Shown: positions 51,025 through 62,817 of the stretch, piece by piece
Position numbering within the stretch: the first letter of the stretch is position 1
Layout: each line of letters starts with the position of its first letter
DNA from: Pseudonocardia alaniniphila
Lineage (GTDB): Bacteria > Actinomycetota > Actinomycetes > Mycobacteriales > Pseudonocardiaceae
NCBI RefSeq assembly: GCF_022524485.1
Contig: NZ_JAKXMK010000012.1
Coordinates: 124,001-188,000 of the forward strand
Reading direction: 5' to 3'
Length of the DNA: 64,000 nucleotides
Made by a program: the position numbers and the translations under genes
The notes under the pieces: model-generated
Seen by the model: only the letters and a program-made list of their open reading frames with translations
Database searches by the model: none
Told to the model about the DNA's origin: nothing

Positions 51025-51915
51025 GTGACCGAGGCCGCGTCGTTCTACACGCCCCAGAGTCGCTTCACCGATCCGCGGGCGATGGCGTGGTGGTTCGACG
51101 GTGTCGGCGCTGATCTGCCCAGCATCCACGCTGCGGCGTGCTCTCTGGTGTTCCACTACACGGCCAACGGCGACATCACCCGTCACGGCTTCGCTGCCGG
51201 GCGCATCGGCGAGATCGATGAGCGTTACGCCGACGTCCTGCTCGAGCGGCTTCACGAGTTGGATCCCGCGCCACTGAGCGGTGGTCGCGCGCTGACCGAC
51301 CGCGTGGTGGGCTGCTGTCGCGACTCCACCCTGCTGTTGGTCGCATTGGCCCGGCATCACGGCATTCCGGCCCGAGCCCGAGTCGGGTTCGCGATGTACC
51401 TGGAGCCGGAGTGGGCTCTGGATCACGTGGTCGGCGAGGTGTGGGATCGGAACGAGGGCCGCTGGCGCCTGATCGACGCACAGTTCGCGGAGCACGGTGC
51501 GCTCGATGTACTGGACGTGCCGACAGAACTGTTCCTGACCGGACCGCAGGCATGGACGCAGTGCCGCGCCGGCCTGCTTGATCCGGATCGGTTCGTGGTG
51601 TCGCCGCATCGACGGGAGCAGTTCCTGCGGAGCTGGCCACAGCTGGCACACAACGTCGTGCAAGACCTCGCGGCGCTGAACAAGCACGAGATGATCCTCT
51701 GGGACGTGTGGGGTCTGCTCGATGACGAAACCGTCGACGCCGAGGAGCTCGCCCCGAAGCTCGATGCGCTGGCCGAACTCCTGCAATCACCGGACGTGAT
51801 GCCGGAGCGGATCATCAGCCTGTTCGCCGAGGCGGACTGGCGAGTGCCGGAAACGGTAGTGAGTTTTTCCCCCGCGGCGCTCGGGCCGGTTCATGTGACC
51901 CTGCGCCCGGGCTGA
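51025..51915 (+). CDS. Transglutaminase-like cysteine enzyme
   Basis: 296-aa protein with the transglutaminase-core triad: Cys97 or Cys98 (VVGCCRDSTLLLVALARHHGIPAR), His134 (ALDHVVGEVW) and Asp151 (LIDAQF). Such proteins cleave or form amide bonds; in natural-product pathways they also act as acyl transferases (AdmF is an example). The start is GTG 51025 at the expected transcription start, without a ribosome-binding site. It lies just downstream of the PGM1-like ligase in the same direction, 80 bases away. It could transfer a carrier-bound acyl group to an amine. Confidence 0.85.
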   Translation: MTEAASFYTPQSRFTDPRAMAWWFDGVGADLPSIHAAACSLVFHYTANGDITRHGFAAGRIGEIDERYADVLLERLHELDPAPLSGGRALTDRVVGCCRDSTLLLVALARHHGIPARARVGFAMYLEPEWALDHVVGEVWDRNEGRWRLIDAQFAEHGALDVLDVPTELFLTGPQAWTQCRAGLLDPDRFVVSPHRREQFLRSWPQLAHNVVQDLAALNKHEMILWDVWGLLDDETVDAEELAPKLDALAELLQSPDVMPERIISLFAEADWRVPETVVSFSPAALGPVHVTLRPG

Positions 51916-52389
51916 TACGCCACCAGCTCGCAGCGTGCCGGCACGCTCATCGCAACGCGGTGCTCCACGGCCGGCGACAGTGCGACGGCGCCACTCGCGG
52001 GTGGAGGACCTGCAGCAGTGCGTCCGGCGGCGTGGCCCACCGCCGGTCGAGTCATGCTGCCCGGTCGAGCTCCAGGTCGACCAGCCGCCGGGCCCTGTCG
52101 TCGCCCTCGCGTGCGCAACGCATGAGCGTCAGCGGGCCGGCCGGATCCCGCGTCGCATGTTTCGGCGACTCCATGCCGAGAGGGGCAGCTCATAGCATTC
52201 AGGCCGCAGACGGAGGGTCTCGGCCGGAGGTGGCGATGGTCTGTTCGTCCGTCCACGTGACGACCGCGAGCGTCGGCCACCTGTTCCCGGCTGACGCTCC
52301 GCGCGGACAACGACGTTCACACCAACAGTGACGGCGACCGCATCGGATCGATCTCTCCGGGGCGACGGGCTACCTCGCGGCGTCGGCGG
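51916..52389. other. Non-coding stretch before the PhzF remnant
   Basis: About 470 bases without a credible gene; reading frames are short and their codon use is not coding-like. The part next to 52390 could be the decayed N-terminal half of the PhzF copy (short matches in shifting frames), but this is too weak to call. Confidence 0.4.
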
Positions 52390-52680
52390 CGCCAACCGTT
52401 CCGGGGCGACGTCGTCACGGCGGCTGCGGGCACGGAGTTCGTGTCGCGCACCTTCTTTCCCGCGTTCGGGGACCGGGTGCGCGTCACCGTGCATGCCGAG
52501 CTCGCCCGCTCGGCTCCGGTCGCGCCGACTCGGGCGCTCCTGTCCGTCCGCGCGGCAGCTGTTGCGGCGAGGCCGCCGCCTCGAGGGTCGTGACGCCGAC
52601 GAGCGGGTCCGTGTTCTGCCACTCCGTGCTGCGTCGCAGCACCGGCGAGATCCCTTCGACGCATTTCTGATGTCCCGACG
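52390..52680 (+). pseudogene. Decayed PhzF-family gene remnant
   Basis: No open frame, but translated pieces match the PhzF protein encoded at 35224. From 52396 one frame gives PFRGDVVTAAAG-TEFVSRTFFPAFG...VTVHAEL (intact copy: PFRGHIVTARG-FVSRTFFPALG...VTAHCKL). From about 52515 a second frame gives RLGRSCPSARQLLRRGRRLE followed by [10 protein letters not shown] (intact copy: RLGKERLTAVQLSERGGRLE and RDSGERVQVL). At least one frameshift separates the pieces, and the N-terminal half is unrecognisable. It is the relic of a second PhzF gene, in the opposite orientation to the intact one, just before MbtH and the str operon, so it may mark a rearranged cluster edge. Confidence 0.72.
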
Positions 52681-52710
52681 CGCTGTCCGATTCCCGGTGA
52701 GGAGCCGCTC

Positions 52711-52902
52711 ATGAACCCCTTCGACGACCCCGACGGCACGTTCCTGGTGCTCGTCAACCGCGAGGACCAGTACTCGCTGTGGCCCGCCCGCATCGCCGTG
52801 CCCGACGGCTGGCGCGTGGTGCACGGGGAGGCCGACCGCCAGACGTGCCTGGACTACGTCGAGGGGCACTGGACCGACCTGCGCCCGCTCAGCGCCCGGT
52901 GA
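52711..52902 (+). CDS. mbtH: MbtH-like NRPS accessory protein
   Basis: 63-aa protein of the MbtH family, which binds NRPS adenylation domains and is needed for their activity or solubility. Family residues are present throughout: [20 protein letters not shown], [33 protein letters not shown] precedes ATG 52711. It lies at the far right end of the cluster, away from any synthetase gene, and should serve the A domains encoded at 39578 and 42419. After it comes the str operon promoter region. Confidence 0.95.
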   Translation: MNPFDDPDGTFLVLVNREDQYSLWPARIAVPDGWRVVHGEADRQTCLDYVEGHWTDLRPLSAR

Positions 52903-53587
52903 CGGCGACAGCATTGCTATATATAAGGCCCCGTCGCTGACGCCGCGCGCCGGATCTGGCGGCCCGGCGGCCGACGCACCGTCCCGCTGGCGGCGTGATC
53001 CGGCCCGGCCTCAGTGGTTTCGCGGATGGAGAGCACTCCTCGATCGCCCAGCGGGCACCGGCTGTCGGGTCAGATCCTCGTCGCTGCCTTTCGTGCCGGA
53101 GGAGCGGGAATCTACGGCCCCGAAGCCGCGTTGAACTTGGCGGTGCGGGGGGATTCCCGGGGCTGCCCGGTTGCGGCGAGCGGGGGTTTCCGAGCGGCGA
53201 GCGGGCGTGCCCTCTTGCGGCTTACGAGGTGTTCAGGCACCCTGCTCGTACCGGCAGGGCGCCGCTGAGGACCCGTTTTGACCCCCTTCCTGGGGGGCGG
53301 GTACTCTGTTGTCTTGCGCTCGACCACGGTCGGGCCGATCTGCGTGCCCTGTGGTCGCCGGTCCCGCACACTCGTGTGAGAACGGCCCGCTGGGTCCGCG
53401 GGCCCCCCGGCCCTCGTGAGGTCCCCGATCTCATCGCTTGGTGCCCGGGCAGCAGTACGTCCGATCTTGGGACACGCCCGACCTCGGGGGAGGGCGACCG
53501 GGGTAGCCCGGTCTCTTCTCGCCGAGCCGCACCAGCACGTACCACCAGCACAGATAGAGCACATCGACGGGAAGAAGCAGACGGTTC
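52903..53587. other. Spacer between MbtH and rpsL
   Basis: 685 bases with no credible gene. The A/T block CTATATATAAGG at about 52917-52928 stands out directly after mbtH. The str promoter is at 53278-53307, leaving a 5' leader of about 275 bases for rpsL. I saw no clear terminator hairpin for mbtH. Confidence 0.6.
53278..53307 (+). promoter_or_regulatory. Probable str operon promoter
   Basis: TTGACC at 53278-53283, 18-base spacer rich in C then G, TACTCT at 53302-53307. It fits the primary sigma factor and lies some 280 bases before rpsL, as expected for a ribosomal operon with a long leader. Confidence 0.65.
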
Positions 53588-53962
53588 ATGCCCACGATCC
53601 AGCAGCTGGTCCGCAAGGGCCGTCAGGACAAGGTCGGCAAGACCAAGACCGCAGCGCTCAAGGGAAGCCCCCAGCGCCGCGGGGTGTGCACGCGCGTGTA
53701 CACCACGACGCCCAAGAAGCCGAACTCCGCGCTGCGCAAGGTCGCGCGCGTGCGGCTCAGCAGCGAGATCGAGGTCACGGCCTACATCCCGGGTGAGGGC
53801 CACAACCTCCAGGAGCACTCGATCGTGCTGGTGCGTGGGGGCCGGGTGAAGGACCTGCCCGGCGTTCGCTACAAGATCATCCGTGGTTCGCTCGACACCC
53901 AGGGTGTCCGCAACCGCAAGCAGTCCCGCAGCCGTTACGGCGCGAAGAAGGAGAAGAGCTGA
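53588..53962 (+). CDS. rpsL: Ribosomal protein S12
   Basis: 124-aa small-subunit protein at the decoding centre, full length. The streptomycin-sensitive wild-type residues are present: [11 protein letters not shown] and [11 protein letters not shown] contain the lysines where resistance mutations occur. First gene of the str operon; its TGA overlaps the rpsG ATG by one base. Confidence 0.99.
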   Translation: MPTIQQLVRKGRQDKVGKTKTAALKGSPQRRGVCTRVYTTTPKKPNSALRKVARVRLSSEIEVTAYIPGEGHNLQEHSIVLVRGGRVKDLPGVRYKIIRGSLDTQGVRNRKQSRSRYGAKKEKS

Positions 53963-54432
53963 TGCCCCGGAAGGGTCCTGCTCCCAAGCGGCCGCTGGTC
54001 TCCGACCCGGTCTACAACTCGCCGCTGGTCACCCAGCTGGTGAACAAGGTGCTCCAGGACGGCAAGCGTTCGCTTGCCGAGCGCATCGTCTACGCCGCGC
54101 TGGAGGGCACCCGGGAGAAGACCGGTACCGACCCGGTCGTCACGCTCAAGCGCGCGCTGGACAACGTGAAGCCGGCTCTCGAGGTGCGCAGCCGCCGTGT
54201 CGGTGGCGCCACCTACCAGGTGCCGATCGAGGTGCGGGCCGTCCGGCAGACCACTCTCGGCCTGCGCTGGCTGGTGTCCTACGCGGGGCAGCGCCGCGAG
54301 AAGACGATGGTCGATCGGCTGATGAACGAGCTGCTCGACGCGAGCAACGGACTGGGCGCCAGCGTGAAGCGGCGCGAGGACATGCACAAGATGGCGGAGT
54401 CGAACCGAGCCTTCGCCCACTACCGCTGGTGA
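53962..54432 (+). CDS. rpsG: Ribosomal protein S7
   Basis: 156-aa primary 16S rRNA-binding protein that starts assembly of the 30S head. It begins [18 protein letters not shown] and ends FAHYRW, standard for actinobacteria. Coupled to rpsL by a one-base overlap; fusA follows after 45 bases. Confidence 0.99.
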   Translation: MPRKGPAPKRPLVSDPVYNSPLVTQLVNKVLQDGKRSLAERIVYAALEGTREKTGTDPVVTLKRALDNVKPALEVRSRRVGGATYQVPIEVRAVRQTTLGLRWLVSYAGQRREKTMVDRLMNELLDASNGLGASVKRREDMHKMAESNRAFAHYRW

Positions 54433-54477
54433 CGGGCCGATCGTCCGCGCCAACCTGCTGAGGGAAGCGAGCTAAAA

Positions 54478-56577
<2,100 letters not shown>

Positions 56578-56586
56578 GAGGCACGT

Positions 56587-56611
56587 GCCGCGGACGGGTA
56601 CCGTCCGCGGC
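56587..56611 (+). terminator. Perfect hairpin in the fusA-tuf spacer
   Basis: 11-bp perfect stem GCCGCGGACGG / CCGTCCGCGGC with a GTA loop, nine bases after the fusA stop. It could end part of the str transcripts or protect the processed 3' end; tuf then needs partial read-through or its own promoter in 56612-56686, which I could not define. Confidence 0.6.
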
Positions 56612-56686
56612 TCGTACCGGCACCACTACACAGACGACCTGCCGTCAGCACGGCGGACACGTACACCAGTCCAGGAGGATCCCCCA

Positions 56687-57880
56687 GTGGCGAAGGCGAA
56701 GTTCGAGCGGACCAAGCCGCACGTCAACATCGGCACCATCGGTCACATCGACCACGGCAAGACCACGCTGACGGCGGCAATCACCAAGGTTTTGCACGAC
56801 AAGTACCCGAACCTCAACGAGGCTTCGGCGTTCGACCAGATCGACAAGGCTCCCGAGGAGCGTCAGCGCGGTATCACCATCTCGATCGCGCACGTCGAGT
56901 ACCAGACGGAGAAGCGCCACTACGCGCACGTCGATTGCCCCGGGCACGCCGACTACATCAAGAACATGATCACCGGTGCGGCGCAGATGGACGGCGCCAT
57001 CCTGGTGGTCGCCGCCACCGACGGCCCCATGCCGCAGACGCGTGAGCACGTGCTGCTCGCCCGTCAGGTTGGGGTGCCCTACATCGTCGTGGCACTGAAC
57101 AAGGCCGACATGGTCGACGACGAGGAGATCCTCGAGCTCGTCGAGCTGGAGGTCCGCGAGCTGCTGTCGTCGCAGGAGTACCCGGGCGACGACCTCCCGA
57201 TCGTGCGTGTCTCGGCGCTCAAGGCGCTCGAGGGTGACGCCGAGTGGGGCGCCAAGCTGCTCGAGCTCATGGACGCGGTCGACGAGTCGATCCCGGAGCC
57301 GGAGCGCGACACCGAGAAGCCGTTCCTCATGCCCGTCGAGGACGTCTTCACGATCACCGGTCGCGGCACCGTGGTCACCGGCCGTATCGAGCGCGGCATC
57401 GTGAAGGTGAACGAGGAGGTTGAGATCGTCGGCATCCGCGAGAAGTCGACCAAGACCACCGTCACCGGTGTCGAGATGTTCCGCAAGATCCTCGACGAGG
57501 GTCGTGCGGGTGAGAACGTGGGTCTGCTCCTCCGCGGCATCAAGCGCGAGGACGTCGAGCGCGGCCAGGTCGTCGTCAAGCCGAACTCGATCACCCCGCA
57601 CACGGAGTTCGAGGCGCAGGTCTACATCCTGTCCAAGGACGAGGGCGGCCGTCACACGCCGTTCTTCAACAACTACCGTCCGCAGTTCTACTTCCGCACC
57701 ACGGACGTGACGGGCGTCGTGACCCTGCCCAGCGGCACCGAGATGGTCATGCCGGGCGACAACACCTCGATCAGCGTCTCGCTGATCCAGCCGATCGCCA
57801 TGGAGGAGGGCCTGCAGCTCGCCATCCGCGAGGGCGGCCGCACCGTTGGCGCCGGTCAGGTCACGAAGATCAACAAGTAG
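56687..57880 (+). CDS. tuf: Elongation factor Tu
   Basis: 397-aa GTPase that brings aminoacyl-tRNA to the ribosome. G1 [16 protein letters not shown]3 [13 protein letters not shown]4 NKADMVDD are intact, as are domains II and III to the end [18 protein letters not shown] start at 56687 with AGGAGG in front; the open frame continues upstream through fusA sequence but that part is not coding. Last gene of the str operon. Confidence 0.99.
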   Translation: MAKAKFERTKPHVNIGTIGHIDHGKTTLTAAITKVLHDKYPNLNEASAFDQIDKAPEERQRGITISIAHVEYQTEKRHYAHVDCPGHADYIKNMITGAAQMDGAILVVAATDGPMPQTREHVLLARQVGVPYIVVALNKADMVDDEEILELVELEVRELLSSQEYPGDDLPIVRVSALKALEGDAEWGAKLLELMDAVDESIPEPERDTEKPFLMPVEDVFTITGRGTVVTGRIERGIVKVNEEVEIVGIREKSTKTTVTGVEMFRKILDEGRAGENVGLLLRGIKREDVERGQVVVKPNSITPHTEFEAQVYILSKDEGGRHTPFFNNYRPQFYFRTTDVTGVVTLPSGTEMVMPGDNTSISVSLIQPIAMEEGLQLAIREGGRTVGAGQVTKINK

Positions 57881-58188
57881 GTAGTACCCCCGGTCGAGGG
57901 CGCCACGCTGACGTGTGGCATCCTTGACGGGTTGTGCGTAGGGCCTGGCGCGCGCAGATGTAGAAGTCCGCGCGCGCCAGGTTCGGACGCCGACCCTCGA
58001 GCACAGCGACCCCCAGGGGGACGCGGGTGATCCGGGAACCGGTCTGTGAGTACGGCGCGACACGCCCGACCTCGTGGACCGGAGCCATGCGGAGTGAGAC
58101 CAACCGATGGAGGGCAGGGCTCCTCCACGTGTGCGCCACCCGGAGCACGCGTACATGAGCGGCAGGAAGAAGAGGACGACCGACGACC
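57881..58188 (+). promoter_or_regulatory. tuf-rpsJ spacer, S10 operon leader region
   Basis: 308 bases without a gene. It holds the very strong hairpin at 57944-57981 and must contain the S10 operon promoter; TTGACG at about 57923 is a possible -35 box but no matching -10 is evident. A shorter stem, TGGAGG/CCTCCA, lies near 58105-58124. Confidence 0.55.
57944..57981 (+). terminator. Strong hairpin downstream of tuf
   Basis: Perfect 12-bp inverted repeat CCTGGCGCGCGC / GCGCGCGCCAGG with a 14-base loop, 63 bases after the tuf stop. Either the str operon terminator or a leader structure of the S10 operon. No T-run follows. Confidence 0.7.
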
Positions 58189-58494
58189 ATGGCGGGACAA
58201 AAGATCCGCATCAGGCTGAAGGCCTATGACCACGAGGCCATCGACGCCTCCGCGCGCAAGATCGTGGAGACGGTCACGCGCACGGGTGCGCGGGTCGTCG
58301 GGCCGGTGCCGCTGCCGACGGAGAAGAACATCTACTGCGTCATCCGTTCGCCGCACAAGTACAAGGACTCGCGCGAGCACTTCGAGATGCGCACCCACAA
58401 GCGGCTGATCGACATCCTCGACCCGACGCCCAAGACGGTTGACGCGCTCATGCGCATCGACCTGCCGGCGAGCGTCGACGTCAACATCCAGTAG
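58189..58494 (+). CDS. rpsJ: Ribosomal protein S10
   Basis: 101-aa small-subunit protein, also NusE in antitermination. [19 protein letters not shown] start and VDVNIQ end are standard. First gene of the S10 operon; rplC follows after 14 bases. Confidence 0.99.
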   Translation: MAGQKIRIRLKAYDHEAIDASARKIVETVTRTGARVVGPVPLPTEKNIYCVIRSPHKYKDSREHFEMRTHKRLIDILDPTPKTVDALMRIDLPASVDVNIQ

Positions 58495-58508
58495 GGCTGA
58501 CCGAGAAG

Positions 58509-59162
58509 ATGACCGAGAGGCAGATCACCGGGATCCTGGGCACCAAGCTCGGGATGACCCAGGTCTTCGACGAGAACAACCGGGTGGTCCCGGTCACCGT
58601 GGTCCAGGCGGGCCCGAACGTGGTGACGCAGGTCCGCACCTCTGAGAACGACGGCTACACCGCCGTCCAGCTCGCCTACGGGGCGATCGACCCGCGCAAG
58701 GTGAACAAGCCGCGCACCGGCCACTTCAGCAAGGCGGGCGCCACGCCGCGCCGGCACCTGGTCGAGCTGCGCACCTCCGACGCGGGCGAGTACACGGTCG
58801 GCCAGGAGATCACCGCTTCGGTGTTCGACGCCGGCGCCGTGGTCGATGTCGTGGGCACCAGCAAGGGCAAGGGCACCGCGGGTGTCATGAAGCGCCACGG
58901 CTTCAAGGGCCTCGGCGCCAGCCACGGCACCCAGCGCAAGCACCGCTCGCCGGGCTCCATCGGCGGGTGTGCCACCCCGGGCCGGGTCTTCAAGGGTGTG
59001 CGGATGGCCGGGCGGATGGGCAACGCGCGCATCACCACACAGAACCTCACCGTGCACCGTGTCGACTCCGACAACGGCCTGCTGCTGATCAAGGGTGCGG
59101 TTCCCGGCCCTCGCGGTGGCCTCGTCGTGGTCAAGTCGGCCGCGAAGGGTGGTGCGAAGTAA
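58509..59162 (+). CDS. rplC: Ribosomal protein L3
   Basis: 217-aa large-subunit protein next to the peptidyl transferase centre. [15 protein letters not shown] near the start and the GMKRHGFKG...[19 protein letters not shown] loop are typical. Its TAA overlaps the rplD ATG by one base. Confidence 0.99.
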   Translation: MTERQITGILGTKLGMTQVFDENNRVVPVTVVQAGPNVVTQVRTSENDGYTAVQLAYGAIDPRKVNKPRTGHFSKAGATPRRHLVELRTSDAGEYTVGQEITASVFDAGAVVDVVGTSKGKGTAGVMKRHGFKGLGASHGTQRKHRSPGSIGGCATPGRVFKGVRMAGRMGNARITTQNLTVHRVDSDNGLLLIKGAVPGPRGGLVVVKSAAKGGAK

Positions 59163-60073
59163 TGACCAGCGTCGAGATCCGCACGCCCGAGGGCACGGCC
59201 GGCGGCACCGTCGAGCTCCCCGCGCACGTCTTCGACGTCAGCGCGAACGTGCCGCTGATGCATCAGGTCGTGGTGGGCCAGCTCGCAGCTGCGCGGCAGG
59301 GCACCCACGACACGAAGACCCGTGGCGAGGTGCGCGGCGGTGGCAAGAAGCCGTACCGCCAGAAGGGCACCGGCCGCGCCCGCCAGGGCTCCACGCGCGC
59401 TCCGCAGTTCGCGGGCGGTGGCGTCGTCCACGGGCCCACGCCGCGTGACTACACGCAGAAGACCCCGAAGAAGATGAAGGCCGCCGCTCTGCGCGGCGCC
59501 CTCTCCGACCGGGCCAGGGCCGGCCTGGTGCACGTCGTCACCTCGCTGGTCACGGGCGACACCCCGTCCACGAAGGCGGCGCGCACCGCACTCACCACCG
59601 TGGCCGGCGGCGGTGACATCCGTGCGCTGGTGGTCGTCGGTCGCGACGACGAGGTGACGTGGCTGAGCCTGCGCAACCTCCCCACGGCGCACGTGATCGC
59701 GCCCGACCAGCTGAACACCTACGACGTGCTCGTCAACGACGTCGTGGTGTTCACGCAGGAGGCGCTCGACGCCTTCCTGTCCGGTCCGATCGCGGTGCCC
59801 ACCAGGGCGTCCGCCGCGCGGGGCGCGGGCGAGGCCTCGTTCGGTCCGCAGAGCCACGCTCCGCTGGCCGACGGCTCGCAGCCGGAGGGTTTCCCGGTCA
59901 AGGGCGACGCCGAGGCGAAGCTCTACCACGTCCCGGGCAGCTCGTTCTACGCCCGCACGCAGGCTGAGGTCTGGTTCGCCTCCGCGGAGGCGGCCGAGGC
60001 AGCGGGGTTCCGGCAGCCGTCGTCGCAGCGCAAGGAGACCGCGGCGGACAGCGAAGAGGAGGCTGACCAGTGA
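59162..60073 (+). CDS. rplD: Ribosomal protein L4 with C-terminal sunset-type extension
   Basis: 303 aa, against about 205-225 for ordinary L4. Residues 1-212 are a complete L4, with the tunnel-lining loop [20 protein letters not shown] linker (213-242) is followed by residues 243-285, [42 protein letters not shown], which resemble the small sunset domain found at the ends of various actinobacterial proteins, then an acidic tail. The extension adds some 80 residues and would project on the ribosome surface or act after release. ATG 59162 overlaps the rplC stop; frames extending further upstream lie in rplC and are not coding. Confidence 0.97.
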   Translation: MTSVEIRTPEGTAGGTVELPAHVFDVSANVPLMHQVVVGQLAAARQGTHDTKTRGEVRGGGKKPYRQKGTGRARQGSTRAPQFAGGGVVHGPTPRDYTQKTPKKMKAAALRGALSDRARAGLVHVVTSLVTGDTPSTKAARTALTTVAGGGDIRALVVVGRDDEVTWLSLRNLPTAHVIAPDQLNTYDVLVNDVVVFTQEALDAFLSGPIAVPTRASAARGAGEASFGPQSHAPLADGSQPEGFPVKGDAEAKLYHVPGSSFYARTQAEVWFASAEAAEAAGFRQPSSQRKETAADSEEEADQ

Positions 60074-60369
60074 TCCCCGACCCGCGCGACATCCTGCTCG
60101 CGCCGGTGGTCTCGGAGAAGAGCTACGGGCTGCTCGACGAGCGCCAGTACACCTTCATCGTCCGACCGGACGCGAACAAGACGCAGATCAAGATCGCCGT
60201 GGAGAAGGTGTTCGGGGTCAAGGTGCTCAGCGTCAACACGCTGAACCGCCCGGGCAAGCGCAAGCGCTCCCGCACCGGATACGGCAAGCGCAAGGACACG
60301 AAGCGCGCGATCGTGACGCTCTCCGAGGAGAGCCGTGCGATCGACGTCTTCGGTGGCCGGGCGAGCTGA
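60070..60369 (+). CDS. rplW: Ribosomal protein L23
   Basis: 99-aa protein at the exit of the nascent-chain tunnel, binding site for trigger factor and SRP. GTG start overlaps the rplD stop by four bases. Contains [21 protein letters not shown] and the basic [22 protein letters not shown] segment. Confidence 0.99.
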   Translation: MIPDPRDILLAPVVSEKSYGLLDERQYTFIVRPDANKTQIKIAVEKVFGVKVLSVNTLNRPGKRKRSRTGYGKRKDTKRAIVTLSEESRAIDVFGGRAS

Positions 60370-60380
60370 GGGGCTGACCG

Positions 60381-61214
60381 ATGGGCATCCGCAAGTACAA
60401 GCCGACGACTCCGGGCCGTCGCGGCTCGAGCGTCTCCGACTTCGCCGAGATCACGCGGTCGACGCCCGAGAAGTCGCTGATCCGGCCGCTGCACAGCAAG
60501 GGCGGCCGCAACGTGCACGGGCGGGTCACCACCCGGCACCAGGGCGGCGGGCACAAGCGCGCGTACCGGGTGATCGACTTCCGGCGCAACGACAAGGACG
60601 GTGTGCCGGCCACGGTCGCGCACATCGAGTACGACCCGAACCGCACCAGCCGGATCGCGCTGCTGCACTACGCCGACGGCGAGAAGCGCTACATCATCGC
60701 GCCGGCGCGGCTGAAGCAGGGCGACAAGGTGGAGGCCGGTCCGCGGGCCGACATCAAGGTCGGCAACAACCTGCCGCTGCGCAACATCCCCACCGGCACC
60801 GTGGTGCACGCGATCGAGCTCCGCCCCGGCGGCGGCGCGAAGATCGCCCGCTCGGCCGGTTCGGGTGTGCAGCTCGTTGCCAAGGACGGCCCCTACGCGC
60901 AGCTGCGCATGCCGTCCGGCGAGATCCGCAACGTCGACGTGCGCTGCCGCGCCACCGTCGGCGAGGTGGGCAACGCCGAGCACTCCAACATCAACTGGGG
61001 CAAGGCGGGCCGCATGCGGTGGAAGGGCAAGCGCCCCACCGTCCGCGGTGTCGCCATGAACCCGGTCGACCACCCGCACGGTGGTGGTGAGGGTAAGACC
61101 TCGGGTGGCCGCCACCCGGTCAACCCGGCGGGCAAGCCCGAGGGCCGCACCCGTCACCGCAAGGCCAGTGATGCACTGATCGTCCGTCGCCGTCGCACCG
61201 GCAAGAAGCGCTGA
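60381..61214 (+). CDS. rplB: Ribosomal protein L2
   Basis: 277-aa core large-subunit protein needed for subunit joining. [18 protein letters not shown] start; conserved [20 protein letters not shown] with the functional histidine near the end. 11 bases after rplW. Confidence 0.99.
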   Translation: MGIRKYKPTTPGRRGSSVSDFAEITRSTPEKSLIRPLHSKGGRNVHGRVTTRHQGGGHKRAYRVIDFRRNDKDGVPATVAHIEYDPNRTSRIALLHYADGEKRYIIAPARLKQGDKVEAGPRADIKVGNNLPLRNIPTGTVVHAIELRPGGGAKIARSAGSGVQLVAKDGPYAQLRMPSGEIRNVDVRCRATVGEVGNAEHSNINWGKAGRMRWKGKRPTVRGVAMNPVDHPHGGGEGKTSGGRHPVNPAGKPEGRTRHRKASDALIVRRRRTGKKR

Positions 61215-61229
61215 GCAGGGAGGTAACCA

Positions 61230-61511
61230 ATGCCGCGCAGCCTGAAGAAGGGCCCGTTCGTGGACGACCACCTGCTCAAGAAGGTGGACGCGCTCAACGA
61301 GTCGGGCAAGAAGACCGTCATCCGGACCTGGTCCCGGCGGTCCACGATCATCCCCGACATGATCGGCCACACGATTGCGGTGCACGACGGCCGCAAGCAC
61401 GTGCCGGTCTTCGTGTCGGACTCGATGGTCGGCCACAAGCTCGGGGAGTTCGCGCCCACGCGCACCTTCCGGGGACACATCAAGGACGACCGCAAGGCGC
61501 GCAGGCGCTGA
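61230..61511 (+). CDS. rpsS: Ribosomal protein S19
   Basis: 93-aa 30S head protein. [15 protein letters not shown] start and [20 protein letters not shown] end are standard. 15 bases after rplB, with GGGAGG in the gap. Confidence 0.99.
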   Translation: MPRSLKKGPFVDDHLLKKVDALNESGKKTVIRTWSRRSTIIPDMIGHTIAVHDGRKHVPVFVSDSMVGHKLGEFAPTRTFRGHIKDDRKARRR

Positions 61512-61549
61512 CCGGTTCGAGTAGCGAAAGGGAAGGGTGAAAGGAAATC

Positions 61550-61969
61550 ATGGCTGACAGCCAGAGCCCTGCCGCCGCGCTCGAGCCGGTTCGGGCGCGC
61601 GCGGTAGCGCGGTACGTGCACATGTCGCCGACCAAGGTGCGGCGCGTCGTCGCGCTGATCAAGGACCGGTCGGTGCAAGAGGCTCTCGACATCCTGCGGT
61701 TCTCGCCGCAGGCCGCCGCCGAGCCGCTGTTCAAGGTCGTCGCGAGCGCTGCGGCCAACGCAGAGAACAACCTCGACCTGGACCGCGACACCCTCGTGGT
61801 GGCCGCGGCCTACGCCGACGAGGGCCCGACGCTCAAGCGCATCCGGCCGCGCGCCCAGGGGCGTGCGTACCGCATCCGCAAGCGCACGAGCCACATCACC
61901 GTCGAGGTCGAGTCGCAGCCGGCGAAGGCCGGTCGTGGCGCACGCGGTGCGAGAGGGAGGACCCGCTGA
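61550..61969 (+). CDS. rplV: Ribosomal protein L22
   Basis: 139-aa tunnel protein. The core [18 protein letters not shown] to [20 protein letters not shown] is intact and carries the macrolide-sensitive loop. A short Ala/Gly/Arg-rich C-terminal tail follows. The stop overlaps the rpsC start by one base. Confidence 0.99.
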   Translation: MADSQSPAAALEPVRARAVARYVHMSPTKVRRVVALIKDRSVQEALDILRFSPQAAAEPLFKVVASAAANAENNLDLDRDTLVVAAAYADEGPTLKRIRPRAQGRAYRIRKRTSHITVEVESQPAKAGRGARGARGRTR

Positions 61970-62814
61970 TGGGTCAGAAGATCAACCCGCACGGGTTCCG
62001 GCTCGGCATCACGACCGACTGGAAGTCGCGCTGGTACGCCGACAAGCAGTACGCCGAGTACGTCAAGGAGGACGTCGAGATCCGCCGCATGCTCTCCAAG
62101 GGCATGGAGCGGGCCGGCATCTCCAAGGTGGAGATCGAGCGCACGCGTGACCGTGTGCGGGTCGACATCCACACCGCGCGTCCCGGCATCGTCATCGGCC
62201 GCCGCGGCGCCGAGGCGGACCGCATCCGCGGGCAGCTCGAGAAGCTGACCAAGAAGCAGGTCCAGCTCAACATCCTCGAGGTCAAGAACTCCGAGTCGGA
62301 CGCCCAGCTCGTCGCCCAGGGTGTGGCCGAGCAGCTCTCCAACCGTGTGGCCTTCCGCCGTGCGATGCGTAAGGCCATCCAGTCGGCCATGCGCTCGCCG
62401 CAGGTCAAGGGCATCCGGGTGCAGTGCTCCGGTCGTCTCGGCGGCGCGGAGATGTCGCGCTCGGAGTTCTACCGCGAGGGTCGGGTTCCGCTGCACACGC
62501 TGCGCGCCGACATCGAGTACGGCCTGTTCGAGGCCCGCACCACGTTCGGCCGTATCGGCGTCAAGGTGTGGATCTACAAGGGTGACGTCGTGGGTGGTCG
62601 CCGCGAGGGTGCTCCCGCGGCCGCTCCGAACGCCGAGCGCGCTCCGCGGCGCGAGCGTCCGCAGCGTCGCCGTTCGGGCGCGTCGGGCACCACCGGCACG
62701 AGCACCGAGGCCGGGCGGGCCGCCGCCGAGCGTGCCGACGCCCCGGGCAACCAGGGCGGCGTCGCCACCATCGAGTCCGACCAGACCGCTCCGCAGACTG
62801 GTGGGGAGAGCTGA
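61969..62814 (+). CDS. rpsC: Ribosomal protein S3
   Basis: 281-aa protein at the mRNA entry, with KH domain motif [16 protein letters not shown] near residue 65. Residues from about 212 on are a low-complexity tail rich in Ala, Arg, Pro and Glu, as in many actinobacteria. One-base overlap with rplV. Confidence 0.99.
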   Translation: MGQKINPHGFRLGITTDWKSRWYADKQYAEYVKEDVEIRRMLSKGMERAGISKVEIERTRDRVRVDIHTARPGIVIGRRGAEADRIRGQLEKLTKKQVQLNILEVKNSESDAQLVAQGVAEQLSNRVAFRRAMRKAIQSAMRSPQVKGIRVQCSGRLGGAEMSRSEFYREGRVPLHTLRADIEYGLFEARTTFGRIGVKVWIYKGDVVGGRREGAPAAAPNAERAPRRERPQRRRSGASGTTGTSTEAGRAAAERADAPGNQGGVATIESDQTAPQTGGES

Positions 62815-62817
62815 CCC

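Noticed and set aside
52129..52914. Leftward open frame across the PhzF remnant and mbtH
   Set aside because: Antisense to a certain MbtH gene and rich in Arg and Ser; no family resemblance.
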